Assembly: GCA_015075185.1 (NCBI GenBank)
Contig: JABTUW010000001.1
Span: 1,612,001 to 1,676,000, forward strand
Direction: 5' to 3'
DNA length: 64,000 bases
Source of the DNA: Anaerolineales bacterium
Lineage (GTDB): Bacteria > Chloroflexota > Anaerolineae > 4572-78 > J111
The notes under the pieces were generated by a model, which did no database searches, had not been told where the DNA came from, and was given only the letters and a program-made list of their open reading frames with translations. This document shows, piece after piece, positions 34,101 to 41,774 of the stretch. Both the position numbers and the translations under genes were made by a program. The number at the start of each line of letters is the position of its first letter. Position 1 is the first letter of the stretch.

Positions 34101-35597
34101 TTCGGCCCGCAGGACATCTATCAACAAGGTCTTGCCCATCCCGACGTCGCCGGTCAGCAGGATGATTTTGCCCTGGCCGGCAGGGAGCTGGGCGATATGC
34201 CGGCGCAGTTGGACCAATTCCTGATCCCGGCCAAAGATAGGGCCAACTACGGGTGTTTCTTTACGGGCAGGTCGTTCCAGCAAGGTTTGTACGCCGAGCG
34301 CGGCAAAAACCGGGATAGGATCGGATTTTCCTTTGACGCGGATGGCTCCCAGGTCGGCCAGCTCAAACTCCGGTCCCAATTTGTCGCGCACAGCTTTTTC
34401 CAGCAGAATTTGGTTGTCGGCGGCATTTTGCATCAGCCGGGCCGATAGGTTGATCGAGTCGCCCATGGTGGTGTAGTCGCGGCGGTTGGGCGAGCCTATC
34501 GGCCCGGCAAAGACTCGGCCACTGGTCACGCCGATGCGCTGCATGGCAATGAAGGGCAAGCCGCCGCACTCGGCCTGCAAATCGAGGGCGCAGCGAGTGG
34601 CCCGCGCCTCCTGCTCCTCGACCGTCCTCGGCGCGCCAAAGATGACGTGGATCAGGCTGCCCTTGTCGCCGGTAATAAGGCGGTTGACCCGCCCGCGGTA
34701 CCGCGCCGCCACTTCCTGGGCGGCGCTGAAGTAAGTTTGCAGTTTGGAGCCAACCTCCTGGTCGGCGTCGTAATCAATCCCGTGAAATTGGACAAACAGG
34801 CTGACCACCGGTTTGAGTTCGGCCACCTGAACGCGGCCGGCGGCCAGGGTTTGGTAGATTTGCTGCGGCACGTAGGCGGCCAGCCGCTCGATCAGCGTGC
34901 TTTCCTCCTCCGGCGGCCAGGTGAGCGGCGGCCAGGGCTTAGGCCGGGCAGGACGTAAAAGTTGGCCGATGGCCGCAAAATTGTCGCGCCATTCGGCCAC
35001 GGTAACGCTATCAGACACATCGGCCAGGGTCGCAGTGTCGAGCATGATGTCGCCGGAGTTGGCGTGATGTTCGGCCTCGGCCATGCGGTCGAGGGTGGCC
35101 CCGCCCAGCACGTCTTCGTAGCCGTACTCCGGCAGGCCCAGGTTGAAACGTTTGACCGGGCCGTAAGTCAGGCCAATTTTCATTTTGAGGGTGACAATAC
35201 CGATAGGCGTCGGCACCTGGCCGTGAATTTGAATCGCCTGCTGCATGCGCCAGGCCGAGGTAACGGCCCGGCGGATGACCGCCGCCCGGCGCCCCCCTCG
35301 CTCGCGGGGATACCAGACAATGAGCGCATCGCCGCCGAATTTGATGACGCTGCCGCGAAAAGCATCAATCTCGGCGATGAGCGGGGTGAAAACGCCGCTG
35401 AGGGCGCGGGTCAGTTCTTCCGCACCCTGGTCGGGGCTGAGGCCGCGGGTCAGGGCTTCGGTCAGCGGGGTGAAACCGGAGATGTCGGCAATCAAGGCCA
35501 CGCCGTCTTCCGGCAGGGGGGAGCCGGGCCGGAGGATGTTTTCTACCCGGTCACGGGGGATGTAGGCGGCTAAAGCGGGCAGCAACGCAAAGGTCAT
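31197..35597 (-). CDS. Tandem-cyclase/AAA/TPR protein fused to an SBP_bac_5 domain
   Basis: 1466 residues without signal peptide or membrane helix. Order: class III cyclase domain 1 (about 28-190; both metal Asp in IADISGFT and FGGDALIVW), cyclase domain 2 (about 255-420; first Asp position replaced, FVQFHGID, but DYTTMGDSINLSARL kept), AAA ATPase (about 445-800; Walker A GDVGMGKT, Walker B LALDDLQW), TPR-like helices (about 850-960), and a full-length family 5 solute-binding domain (about 968-1466; ESGPTTLDPALSELDEVSEI, LRQNLRWSDGAPLTAHDFVFAW, GNGPFQIASW). The first four parts copy the layout of soluble adenylyl cyclase (ADCY10-like). An SBP domain is normally periplasmic; here it must be an intracellular ligand sensor. 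ATG at 35597 follows AAGGA; promoter TTGACA-N16-TATACT lies at 35710-35737. Confidence 0.9.
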   Translation of the reverse strand: MTFALLPALAAYIPRDRVENILRPGSPLPEDGVALIADISGFTPLTEALTRGLSPDQGAEELTRALSGVFTPLIAEIDAFRGSVIKFGGDALIVWYPRERGGRRAAVIRRAVTSAWRMQQAIQIHGQVPTPIGIVTLKMKIGLTYGPVKRFNLGLPEYGYEDVLGGATLDRMAEAEHHANSGDIMLDTATLADVSDSVTVAEWRDNFAAIGQLLRPARPKPWPPLTWPPEEESTLIERLAAYVPQQIYQTLAAGRVQVAELKPVVSLFVQFHGIDYDADQEVGSKLQTYFSAAQEVAARYRGRVNRLITGDKGSLIHVIFGAPRTVEEQEARATRCALDLQAECGGLPFIAMQRIGVTSGRVFAGPIGSPNRRDYTTMGDSINLSARLMQNAADNQILLEKAVRDKLGPEFELADLGAIRVKGKSDPIPVFAALGVQTLLERPARKETPVVGPIFGRDQELVQLRRHIAQLPAGQGKIILLTGDVGMGKTLLIDVLRAETFAAGQTGWADGICLAYGQTFSGYLFTDLLRDLLELPPGAGPAETSQYLRYFCQNLFGSARLESTYPYLARFLGLPLSGELAQRLEGLSGESVRWQLFELFPELFRRLLERGPWVLALDDLQWADPTSLQLVEAMLPLVFDQPLILLLAMRPERDRKSWSLRQQILAAMPEQAVDLTMGSLDREAATALVTYFAPQLPEPIINYLLDKGGGNPLFLVEIMHTLAAQGWLAPNVDLSQVAFDALNLPDSVQGLLLAQIDRLAVEARHTLQMASVIGKNFLYRVLDAIAAGEAALDQQLSTLETHEHIQIENQTEQDTAYTFRHVLIQESAYSTLLYERRRAYHRQVAEALERLFPWHSGEQVGLLAFHYERADDLEQAISYYLQAADQSRLLYANEEAEAVYQKVLKLLDRLETEGIEAQLERRAKTYLKLAQVRANQLDFEGAQEFYNRAFDLLEQVERGKSSNLPSADEKARVIRLGVLESGPTTLDPALSELDEVSEIINDLFEGLVELDNEFNIIPAMARRWSVEEGGKRYRLELRQNLRWSDGAPLTAHDFVFAWRRNLQPETGASRAHLLFVVEGAEEFFNGQTSDPDTMAMRALDDFTLEITLKAPAAYFAYLLANSITYPQPAHLIQTAGSHWAEPDTLVGNGPFQIASWQAGQEIRLVRNPFYRGFAPGNLDQAWLYFIYPGLEEYQTDQIDWCQVNDRADMPVHYPTETFLGQYLATYCLEFSHRVPPFQDRLVRQAFAHCLNQAELVREVWANVQRPARGGVVPPGLPGHSPEIGLPFDPALARERLRQAGYASGAELPPLTLAALPGSGTMPHYLQANWREHLGVDIRLIEDIAYEDLRVGISQGVLQLALGGWEADYPDPDGILHMFHGASPFNYRGWQNAQFDQLLEQAARLANQTERLNLYHQADRLLVAAETAVVPLCYWEGYSLLRSRFKLEGADRIMRSSTLKLKNILAT

Positions 35598-35709
35598 GGC
35601 TAGAAGGTTCCTTCAGAGATTCGCAATACTTACCCAATCCAAATCTTGATGCCGGTTATTTTTATCACCGTTTCCTCCGGGTGCAGGGTCATTGGGAAGC
35701 ATGAATTTC

Positions 35710-35737
35710 AGTATAGCCCTAAATCCCGCTGTGTCAA
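35710..35737 (-). promoter_or_regulatory. Sigma-70 promoter of the giant cyclase gene
   Basis: Minus-strand TTGACA (35732-35737) and TATACT (35710-35715) separated by 16 bp. Expected transcription start near 35703, leaving an untranslated leader of about 105 bases. Confidence 0.75.
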
Positions 35738-35781
35738 CGGCTAGCGGCCTTTGCTGGCGGTCGTAATTTTTAATAAAGATG

Positions 35782-35795
35782 GTGACATTTGTCAC
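35782..35795. promoter_or_regulatory. CRP/FNR-type palindrome GTGA-N6-TCAC
   Basis: GTGACA-TT-TGTCAC, a perfect 14-bp palindrome containing the GTGA-N6-TCAC core of CRP-family operators. Its centre is about 42 bp upstream of the start expected from a TATGCT box (35819-35824) for the kinase gene, which is class II spacing with a poor -35 box, and about 85 bp upstream of the cyclase start, which is close to a class I position. It could serve both divergent genes. No crp gene is in the window. Confidence 0.5.
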
Positions 35796-35885
35796 TTCCA
35801 GCGCCATTGCTTTGTTGTTATGCTACTCCATAGATCGAGCTTGCCAGATCAAACGGCATACCTGACACAAGTGGGAGTGACACCT

Positions 35886-38261
35886 ATGGAATCGCTGATC
35901 GGACAGACCCTGGGGCAGTATCAACTGGTCGAACAGATTGGCAAGGGCGGTATGGCGACCGTCTACAAAGCCTTTCAGCCCGGGCTGAATCGGTATGTCG
36001 CCGTGAAAGTCCTGCCCCCTTACTACGCTCACGAAGCCGGTTTTGCCGAGCGCTTCACCCGCGAAGCCCAGGCCATTGCTCACCTGGACCACCCCCATAT
36101 CCTGCCCATCCACGATTTTGGCCGGCAGGGAGAGATCAGCTACCTGGTGATGAAGTATGTGCCCGCCGGCACGCTGCGCGACCGGCTGGGCCAGCCCCTG
36201 GCCCCGCTGGAGGCGGCCGAGTTGATCGAGCAGATTGCCGGCGCCCTGGATTTTGCCCATCAGCGGGGCATTCTCCACCGTGATGTCAAGCCGGGCAACA
36301 TTTTGATTGACGACCAGGGTTGGACCTACCTGAGTGATTTTGGCCTGGCCAAGATCGTCGAAAGCTCGGTGCAATTGACCGGAAGCGGGGTCGGGGTGGG
36401 CACGCCGGCCTATATGAGTCCGGAGCAGGGCCAGGGGCTGGCGGTGGACGCCCGCACCGATGTCTACGCCCTGGGGGTCATCCTATTTGAGATGCTGACC
36501 GGCCATGTGCCTTACGAAGCCGAAACGCCGATGGCGGTAGTTATCAAGCACATCACCGACCCCATTCCGATCCCCCGCCAGATCAACCCCAATATTCCCG
36601 AAGCTGTGAACCGGGTGCTGTTGAAGGCCCTGGCCAAGAATCGGGAGGACCGTTTTGCCAGCGCCGGAGCGCTGGCGGCGGCCCTGCGCCAGGCCGTGCA
36701 GGGTCTCGACCCGTACATCGCCGCCGCACCCATTGCGCCAGCGGTGGAGGCGACCGCATTGCATAGGGCGACCGGACTGCCGCCTTCCGGGGTTGCCGCG
36801 CCGCCGAGCGGTCCGTATGCTGCCCCGGCAACCGTTCAATTGGCCCAACCAGGCCGGCTGCCCTGGCTGTTAGTGGGGACTGGGTTGGTTGTGGCGTTGT
36901 TATGCGGGCTGGGCTTGCTGGCCGTCTGGTTCTACTTCAACCGTTCCGGCTCATCGGCGGTCGTTAGTGTCCCGACCCCTGTTCTCCCGACCCTCATCCC
37001 GACCGCCCCCCTTCAGGTAGTGACGCCGCCAGTCAACACGCCCCAAGGTGAGTTACCGGCGCAGAGCGCCCCGCCGGGGGAAACCTTGACCCTGACGGTT
37101 ACGCCAACGCCCACCCTCAGCTCCACTCCGACTCCCTCAACCACCCCAACCGCTACCCCGCCACCTGTCTCATCTGGCGGGGAGACCGGCCAGGCGGCAG
37201 TTGACGCGATCACGTCAACCTGCCCATCGCCCCAATATTTTGGAGATGTCTGGCAGGCTCAGTCTGAATTGGGCTGTCCCTCTACGGCCCTGACCTCTGA
37301 TTTTACCTTCCAGGCTTTTGCCGGGGGCATTATGGCCTGGCAGAAGAGTCCCGGCCCCGCGACCATTTATGTCCTGTTCAACGAGGGGCGCTGGGAGCGC
37401 GTCACCGACCCTGGCGGTTCACCCCAGCCAGCTTGTCCCGAAGCCGCCCAGACCGGCGGCCTGGGGCCAATCTTTAGCTTTGGCAAGCTGTGGTGCGAGA
37501 ACCCAAACTGGCGCAATCAACTCGGGCAGCCCACGGCCGGGGAACAGACCGGGCAGACTAACCCGCTGCAAAATTTTGAAAATGGGACGATTTTGAAACT
37601 GGATGCCACGGCCAAAGGAGTCGTGATCCTATTTGCGGATAACCGCTGGGTGGCGGTCGGCGGCACTCCGATCACGCCAGCCACAGCCACGCCTACACCT
37701 ACACCCACGCTGGCCCCTACGCTGACGTCCACCCCGGCTGCATCTACCTGGACCGACACCGGCCGCCGGCCTGGCGGTCGCTTGGCTGATCTGTGGACCA
37801 CTCTGGGCGCGGGTCAGAGTCCGCTGGGCTATCCCATTGCCGACCCGATGAATGAGCGGCTGTGCGCCCGTCAGAACTTTGAACGGGGCTATTTGCTGTG
37901 GGTGGAAAGCACTCAGAAGCCTGATTTTGTCTGGGCCGCGGTGATGCCCAATCGAGCAGACAGCAGCGGCGGCAAAACCTACCGCTTCACCGACACCTGG
38001 CCCGGCAGCCCCGAATACTCCTGCGATGAAGCTGCGGCACGGGCGCCGCTTGGCCCCAAGCGCGGCTTTGGTATGCTCTGGTGCAACTACCCCGCTCTGC
38101 GGGCGGACATTGGCGCTGCGCTCGACGAGGAAATTGGCGGCCCGGACTATCCCCGCTGTGAAGCCCAGCTTTTTCAGGGGGGCGTTATGGCCCATGTGCC
38201 GCTGGATCAGGCGTATTGGGTGTTTATTGAGGATGGCGGGTGGTATCGCTTTGGGGAGTAA
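35886..38261 (+). CDS. Transmembrane Ser/Thr protein kinase with extracellular repeats
   Basis: 791 residues. PknB-type kinase domain at about 12-275 with GKGGMATVYKA, VAVKVL (ATP Lys), HRDVKPGNIL, DFGLAK and GTPAYMSPEQ, so active. One membrane helix at about 320-345 (WLLVGTGLVVALLCGLGLLAVWF), then a Pro/Thr-rich linker and about 350 extracellular residues with four imperfect repeats of roughly 55-60 residues, each with an LW or VW strand, a (D/N)F or QxF turn and a Trp-rich end (GRWERV, NRWVAV, GGWYRF), resembling LGFP-like repeats; conserved Cys suggest disulfides. Extracellular sensing is likely. ATG at 35886 follows GGGAG by 9 bases; the frame extends upstream, but that stretch covers the CRP-type site. 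It is divergent from the giant cyclase; a hairpin terminator follows. Confidence 0.92.
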   Translation: MESLIGQTLGQYQLVEQIGKGGMATVYKAFQPGLNRYVAVKVLPPYYAHEAGFAERFTREAQAIAHLDHPHILPIHDFGRQGEISYLVMKYVPAGTLRDRLGQPLAPLEAAELIEQIAGALDFAHQRGILHRDVKPGNILIDDQGWTYLSDFGLAKIVESSVQLTGSGVGVGTPAYMSPEQGQGLAVDARTDVYALGVILFEMLTGHVPYEAETPMAVVIKHITDPIPIPRQINPNIPEAVNRVLLKALAKNREDRFASAGALAAALRQAVQGLDPYIAAAPIAPAVEATALHRATGLPPSGVAAPPSGPYAAPATVQLAQPGRLPWLLVGTGLVVALLCGLGLLAVWFYFNRSGSSAVVSVPTPVLPTLIPTAPLQVVTPPVNTPQGELPAQSAPPGETLTLTVTPTPTLSSTPTPSTTPTATPPPVSSGGETGQAAVDAITSTCPSPQYFGDVWQAQSELGCPSTALTSDFTFQAFAGGIMAWQKSPGPATIYVLFNEGRWERVTDPGGSPQPACPEAAQTGGLGPIFSFGKLWCENPNWRNQLGQPTAGEQTGQTNPLQNFENGTILKLDATAKGVVILFADNRWVAVGGTPITPATATPTPTPTLAPTLTSTPAASTWTDTGRRPGGRLADLWTTLGAGQSPLGYPIADPMNERLCARQNFERGYLLWVESTQKPDFVWAAVMPNRADSSGGKTYRFTDTWPGSPEYSCDEAAARAPLGPKRGFGMLWCNYPALRADIGAALDEEIGGPDYPRCEAQLFQGGVMAHVPLDQAYWVFIEDGGWYRFGE

Positions 38262-38290
38262 CCCGGAGTTAACTTTTCGCCAACCTTGCC

Positions 38291-38335
38291 GGCGGCGCTG
38301 TGGACAGCTTAATTCGCAGCGCCGCCTCGTTTTTG
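38291..38335 (+). terminator. Terminator after the Ser/Thr kinase gene
   Basis: Perfect 10-bp stem GGCGGCGCTG / CAGCGCCGCC with a 16-base loop, followed by TCGTTTTT. Confidence 0.85.
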
Positions 38336-38373
38336 CTCCCAGAAGACGATAAAAACAAAGTCAGGGTCAAAAT

Positions 38374-38402
38374 TTAGCCACTTGGGACAAATTGAGTATA
38401 AT
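38374..38402 (+). promoter_or_regulatory. Probable terC promoter
   Basis: TATAAT at 38397-38402 with a weak -35 (TTAGCC, 17-bp spacing). No yybP-ykoY (manganese) riboswitch consensus is recognisable in the 40 bases between it and the ATG. Confidence 0.5.
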
Positions 38403-38445
38403 GCCCAAAATTTTTGGCTAAATCTTAGATGAGAGAGGAAAACCG

Positions 38446-39195
38446 ATGGAATGGATCACCGACCCTGAAATCTGGATTGCGTTTGTCACCCTGACGAGCC
38501 TGGAAATCGTTCTGGGAATTGACAACATCATCTTTATCTCAATTCTGGCCAGCAAGCTGCCGCAAGGTCAACAAAAGAAAGCGCGGCAGGTGGGCTTGAG
38601 CCTGGCCATGCTGACCCGCATTGCCCTGCTCTTTTCGCTGTCGTGGATTATCGGTTTAACCGCCCCTATTTTTACAATTATTGGCCAAGAGATTTCGGGG
38701 CGGGATTTAATTTTGCTGATCGGCGGCCTGTTCCTGCTGGGCAAAGCTACGTATGAAATTCACGAAAGGCTGGAAGGAGAAGAAGGCCATGCCTCGGCCA
38801 AAGTGGCCGCGTCATTTACCAGTGTCATCATCCAAATCCTGTTACTGGATATCGTCTTTTCCCTGGACTCGGTGATTACGGCGGTCGGCATGGTGGATGA
38901 GTTGGCGGTGATGATTGCGGCCGTGGTCGTCGCCGTTCTCATTATGCTGTGGGCAGCGGGCCCGGTCAGCGACTTTGTCAATCGCCACCCTACAGTGAAG
39001 ATGCTGGCCTTGAGTTTTCTCCTGCTCATCGGCTTTTCCCTGGTAGTGGAAGGACTGCACCAGCATATTCCCAAGGGCTACATCTACTTCGCCATGGGTT
39101 TCTCGGTATTTGTGGAAATGCTCAATCTCCGGCTGCGCCATAAGAGCGCGCCGGTTAAATTGCATGAACCGTATGTGGCCGAGGCAAGTAAGTAG
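38446..39195 (+). CDS. TerC/Alx-family membrane protein
   Basis: 249 residues with seven to eight membrane helices. Diagnostic TerC motifs with buried acidic residues are present: SLEIVLGIDNIIFISIL near residue 20 and LLDIVFSLDSVITAVGM near residue 138. Family members export Mn2+ or other metals, or take part in tellurite resistance and metalation of exoenzymes. The C-terminus is cytoplasmic and short. ATG at 38446 follows GAGAGGAAAACCG. It stands alone between the kinase terminator and a dispersed inverted repeat. Confidence 0.93.
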   Translation: MEWITDPEIWIAFVTLTSLEIVLGIDNIIFISILASKLPQGQQKKARQVGLSLAMLTRIALLFSLSWIIGLTAPIFTIIGQEISGRDLILLIGGLFLLGKATYEIHERLEGEEGHASAKVAASFTSVIIQILLLDIVFSLDSVITAVGMVDELAVMIAAVVVAVLIMLWAAGPVSDFVNRHPTVKMLALSFLLLIGFSLVVEGLHQHIPKGYIYFAMGFSVFVEMLNLRLRHKSAPVKLHEPYVAEASK

Positions 39196-39216
39196 AGGGG
39201 TACGGCTCAGCTCCCA

Positions 39217-39297
39217 TGTCATTTCGAGGCCGTAGGCCGAGAAATCCCTGGAGCGCCACGAAGGCATGAGGGATTTCTCCCTTCGGTCGAAATGACA
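39217..39297. repeat. 81-bp palindromic element (TGTCATTTCGA family)
   Basis: Outer arms TGTCATTTCGA (39217-39227) / TCGAAATGACA (39287-39297) and inner arms GAGAAATCCCT / AGGGATTTCTC are perfect. Degenerate relatives lie at 26630-26712 and 54457-54560. Confidence 0.85.
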
Positions 39298-39341
39298 CTG
39301 CTTGAGTCCTGCGAATGCCTGAGCAATTATACTAGAAGAGT

Positions 39342-39854
39342 TTATTCCATACTCAAGTTGTGCTGCTCGGCCTGGGCCAGGTCAATGGTCATTACGCCCT
39401 TAGCGCCGCCGGTATCCACCACGACCTCTCGCGCCACTGCCTGTTTGCGCGTAATGGGGCCTTCCACAAAGGTGCGGCCCAGTTTGAAACCCAGCACCGC
39501 CCCCTCGTCGTTGACGATGATGTCGCTGATGACGCCAACGCGGGTGCCGCCACTTGTATTAACATCGCGCCCCGCCAAATCCTGGCGCCGCACCCAACTG
39601 TCTATGTCAGGCGCCTGGGTGATGTCGAGAACGACATCCGAGTCGGCGGCCAGAACGGCGTCAATACCAAATAGGGTGATGCGGTCCCGGTTGACCAGCA
39701 AATCCTTGCGGCTGAAAATCCCCTCGCTGCCCAGGTAAAGGCCAATGATCCGCTCCAGATTGCTATCCAGATAAAGATCTTTGACTTTGCCAACGAAGCG
39801 ACCGTCGGTGATACTGTAAATAGGTTTATCCAGCAAATCTTTACCCAAACGCAT
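39342..39854 (-). CDS. PRC-barrel domain protein
   Basis: 170 residues made of two PRC-barrel-like units: about 1-75 (MRLGKDLLDKPIYSITDGRFVGKVKDLYLD) and about 90-165 (GRDVNTSGGTRVGVISDIIVNDEGAVLGFKLG). PRC barrels bind RNA, proteins or photosynthetic reaction centres; in stand-alone form they are often stress- or sporulation-related and their partner here is unknown. Soluble, cytoplasmic. ATG at 39854 with AAAGGAG upstream. A heptanucleotide repeat lies immediately upstream; the RCK protein gene ends 93 bp further up on the same strand. Confidence 0.88.
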   Translation of the reverse strand: MRLGKDLLDKPIYSITDGRFVGKVKDLYLDSNLERIIGLYLGSEGIFSRKDLLVNRDRITLFGIDAVLAADSDVVLDITQAPDIDSWVRRQDLAGRDVNTSGGTRVGVISDIIVNDEGAVLGFKLGRTFVEGPITRKQAVAREVVVDTGGAKGVMTIDLAQAEQHNLSME

Positions 39855-39874
39855 TTTTTTCTCCTTTGAAAATA

Positions 39875-39902
39875 GTAGACGGTAGACGGTAGACGGCAGA
39901 CG
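39875..39902. repeat. Heptanucleotide tandem repeat (GTAGACG)
   Basis: Three perfect GTAGACG units and one GCAGACG. It is the complement of the tract at 6936-6963. Confidence 0.85.
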
Positions 39903-39947
39903 GGGGAATTATACATCCCTGCGACCTTGCTACCGACTACCTTTTCA

Positions 39948-41747
39948 TTATTGATACCCCTCGGCTTTCAACTCGTGCCGGGTTTTGTTGCGGCGGTTTA
40001 ACTCGTCGAGTTTGTGCGGCGCGACCAGCACCACAATTTCATCACCAACTCGCAGGCGGGTGGTCTGGACCGGGGGAATATTGACCTGGGCGCCGCGAGC
40101 ATGCAAGAGTATGGTCAGGTCCTCTTCCGCCTGTAAATCGGCCAAAGGCAGGTCGTATAAAACTGAAAAGGCGACCTGCAGCCGTACAATCACCTGCTCA
40201 ATTCCCGCAATCGCGACCGTGCGCACATTCATGCGGTTGAGGGCGGCGGAGACAAAATCAGGCGTGGCCAGGGCCGAGGTGCTGAAAACTGCATCAATCT
40301 GAAAGGTTTGGCGCAACTGCTCGCCCAACCTATCATCGAAAATGCGGGTAATAACCCGCAGCACCGGCTTTAGAGCGCGAGCAGCCAGGGCAATTTGCAG
40401 ATTCAGCATGTCATCCTCGGTGCAGACGACAATGGCCGCTGCCTGCTCAATGCCGGCTTCAAGTAAAGTGGATTTCCAGCGCAAATCGCCATACTTCAGC
40501 GGCACGTTCAATTCGGCCAGCCGCCCCGTTAGCCGTGACGGCTCAAAATCCAGAGCCGTGACCCGCCGCCCCAAATCCAGCAAATTCGTCACCACCCGAT
40601 AGCCGGTATGCCCCAGCCCGCAGACCAAAATCGGGCTTTCAATCGGAGGGAGTGGATTGCTTGGAGAAAGTCCATACTCGACGAACGGCATTAAGCGATC
40701 AATCGTGGTAAAGATAAACAGGTTGTCGCCAGCCTGAAGAACAGTGGCCGGGTCGGGTTCAATAGTTAAAGTGCGCCCGCAGTTGTAGCAAACTACGGTG
40801 ACATCTTGAGCTTCGGCAACTTCGGCAATGGTGCAGTCCAGGAGGGGGGAATGAAAACCGATGGAAACCCTGGCCAGGACGTAAGTCCGCTCCCCCAGCG
40901 CAAATGTTTCGATAATTTCGCTGCCAATGGCCGCATAGGTAAAAGAGAGCGCCGCCACCGCCGAACGGCTGATAATTACGTCTACCTTAAAACTGGTTTT
41001 GATATCCTCGACCAGTTCATCCTCAAATAAGCGCAGGATGATCCGGGCACGCTGGTTTAGCTCGCGCACCCGGAAGGCAATCCCCAAATTGACAAATTCT
41101 TTGTTGGTGCAGACTACTACGGTTTTGGCCCGCTCGATACCGGCCTTTTTCAGCACCTCTTCACTTTCGGCATCACCCATGATTACCGGCAGGTCTTGCG
41201 CCAGCAGCTCCGCCACCAGAGGAGAGGGAGTTTCTTCAATACCGACAAGGGCCTGGTCATACCCCAGTAGAAGCTCCCTGGCCACCCGGTAGCCTACCCG
41301 CCCCAGGCCACAAATGATGATGTGATCTTTAACGGTCGACTCGACGACGGCTTCCTGCCAATCCTGGCCCCGTTCGGTCCGGACAAAGGCAATGCGAATG
41401 AAACGAATAACCTTGAGGCCCAAAAAGGTAAAGAGGGCCAAGCCCACCGGAGGCACAACTACCGCAAAAATGTCCAGCTCACCACCGGGCGGCATATCGG
41501 CGTAGGTGAGTTGAAAGAAAGTCATATTGAGGACAGCATAAACCGCTTTGATGTAGGTCAGGTACTCATAGCCTTCACCTCCTGGCTTGACCTGGTTGTA
41601 ACTGACCTGAAAAAGGTAGGCGGTCCCCAGAATGGTCAGGAGCAGGCCCAGCGCGGTCAGCCAGGGGAAATGATGGGCAAAGACGGCGGTATCACGTTTA
41701 ACCCGGCGCCACGGGCGAGAGTGAAAGAAACCTTTAGCTCTGGACAT
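39948..41747 (-). CDS. Channel-like protein with two RCK (TrkA) modules
   Basis: 599 residues. Two membrane helices (about 28-48 and 92-118) flank a pore-like segment, as in Ion_trans_2 K+ channels, followed by two TrkA-N/TrkA-C (RCK) units at about 137-345 and 370-590, each with a nucleotide-binding glycine motif (CGLGRVGYRVA; CGLGHTGYRVV). These sense NAD(H), ATP or c-di-nucleotides and gate the pore. The K+ selectivity signature TVGYGD is absent: the corresponding stretch reads MTFFQLTYADMPP. It may therefore be a non-selective or differently selective channel, or a pore-less regulatory protein. GTPase-type motifs are absent. ATG at 41747. Confidence 0.88.
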   Translation of the reverse strand: MSRAKGFFHSRPWRRVKRDTAVFAHHFPWLTALGLLLTILGTAYLFQVSYNQVKPGGEGYEYLTYIKAVYAVLNMTFFQLTYADMPPGGELDIFAVVVPPVGLALFTFLGLKVIRFIRIAFVRTERGQDWQEAVVESTVKDHIIICGLGRVGYRVARELLLGYDQALVGIEETPSPLVAELLAQDLPVIMGDAESEEVLKKAGIERAKTVVVCTNKEFVNLGIAFRVRELNQRARIILRLFEDELVEDIKTSFKVDVIISRSAVAALSFTYAAIGSEIIETFALGERTYVLARVSIGFHSPLLDCTIAEVAEAQDVTVVCYNCGRTLTIEPDPATVLQAGDNLFIFTTIDRLMPFVEYGLSPSNPLPPIESPILVCGLGHTGYRVVTNLLDLGRRVTALDFEPSRLTGRLAELNVPLKYGDLRWKSTLLEAGIEQAAAIVVCTEDDMLNLQIALAARALKPVLRVITRIFDDRLGEQLRQTFQIDAVFSTSALATPDFVSAALNRMNVRTVAIAGIEQVIVRLQVAFSVLYDLPLADLQAEEDLTILLHARGAQVNIPPVQTTRLRVGDEIVVLVAPHKLDELNRRNKTRHELKAEGYQ

Positions 41748-41774
41748 GCTGCCCCGGTCCCTGCCTGAAGTCTG

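Noticed and set aside
38262..38445. yybP-ykoY manganese riboswitch before terC
   Set aside because: The gap holds the terminator of the kinase gene and a promoter; too few bases remain and no consensus stems are visible.
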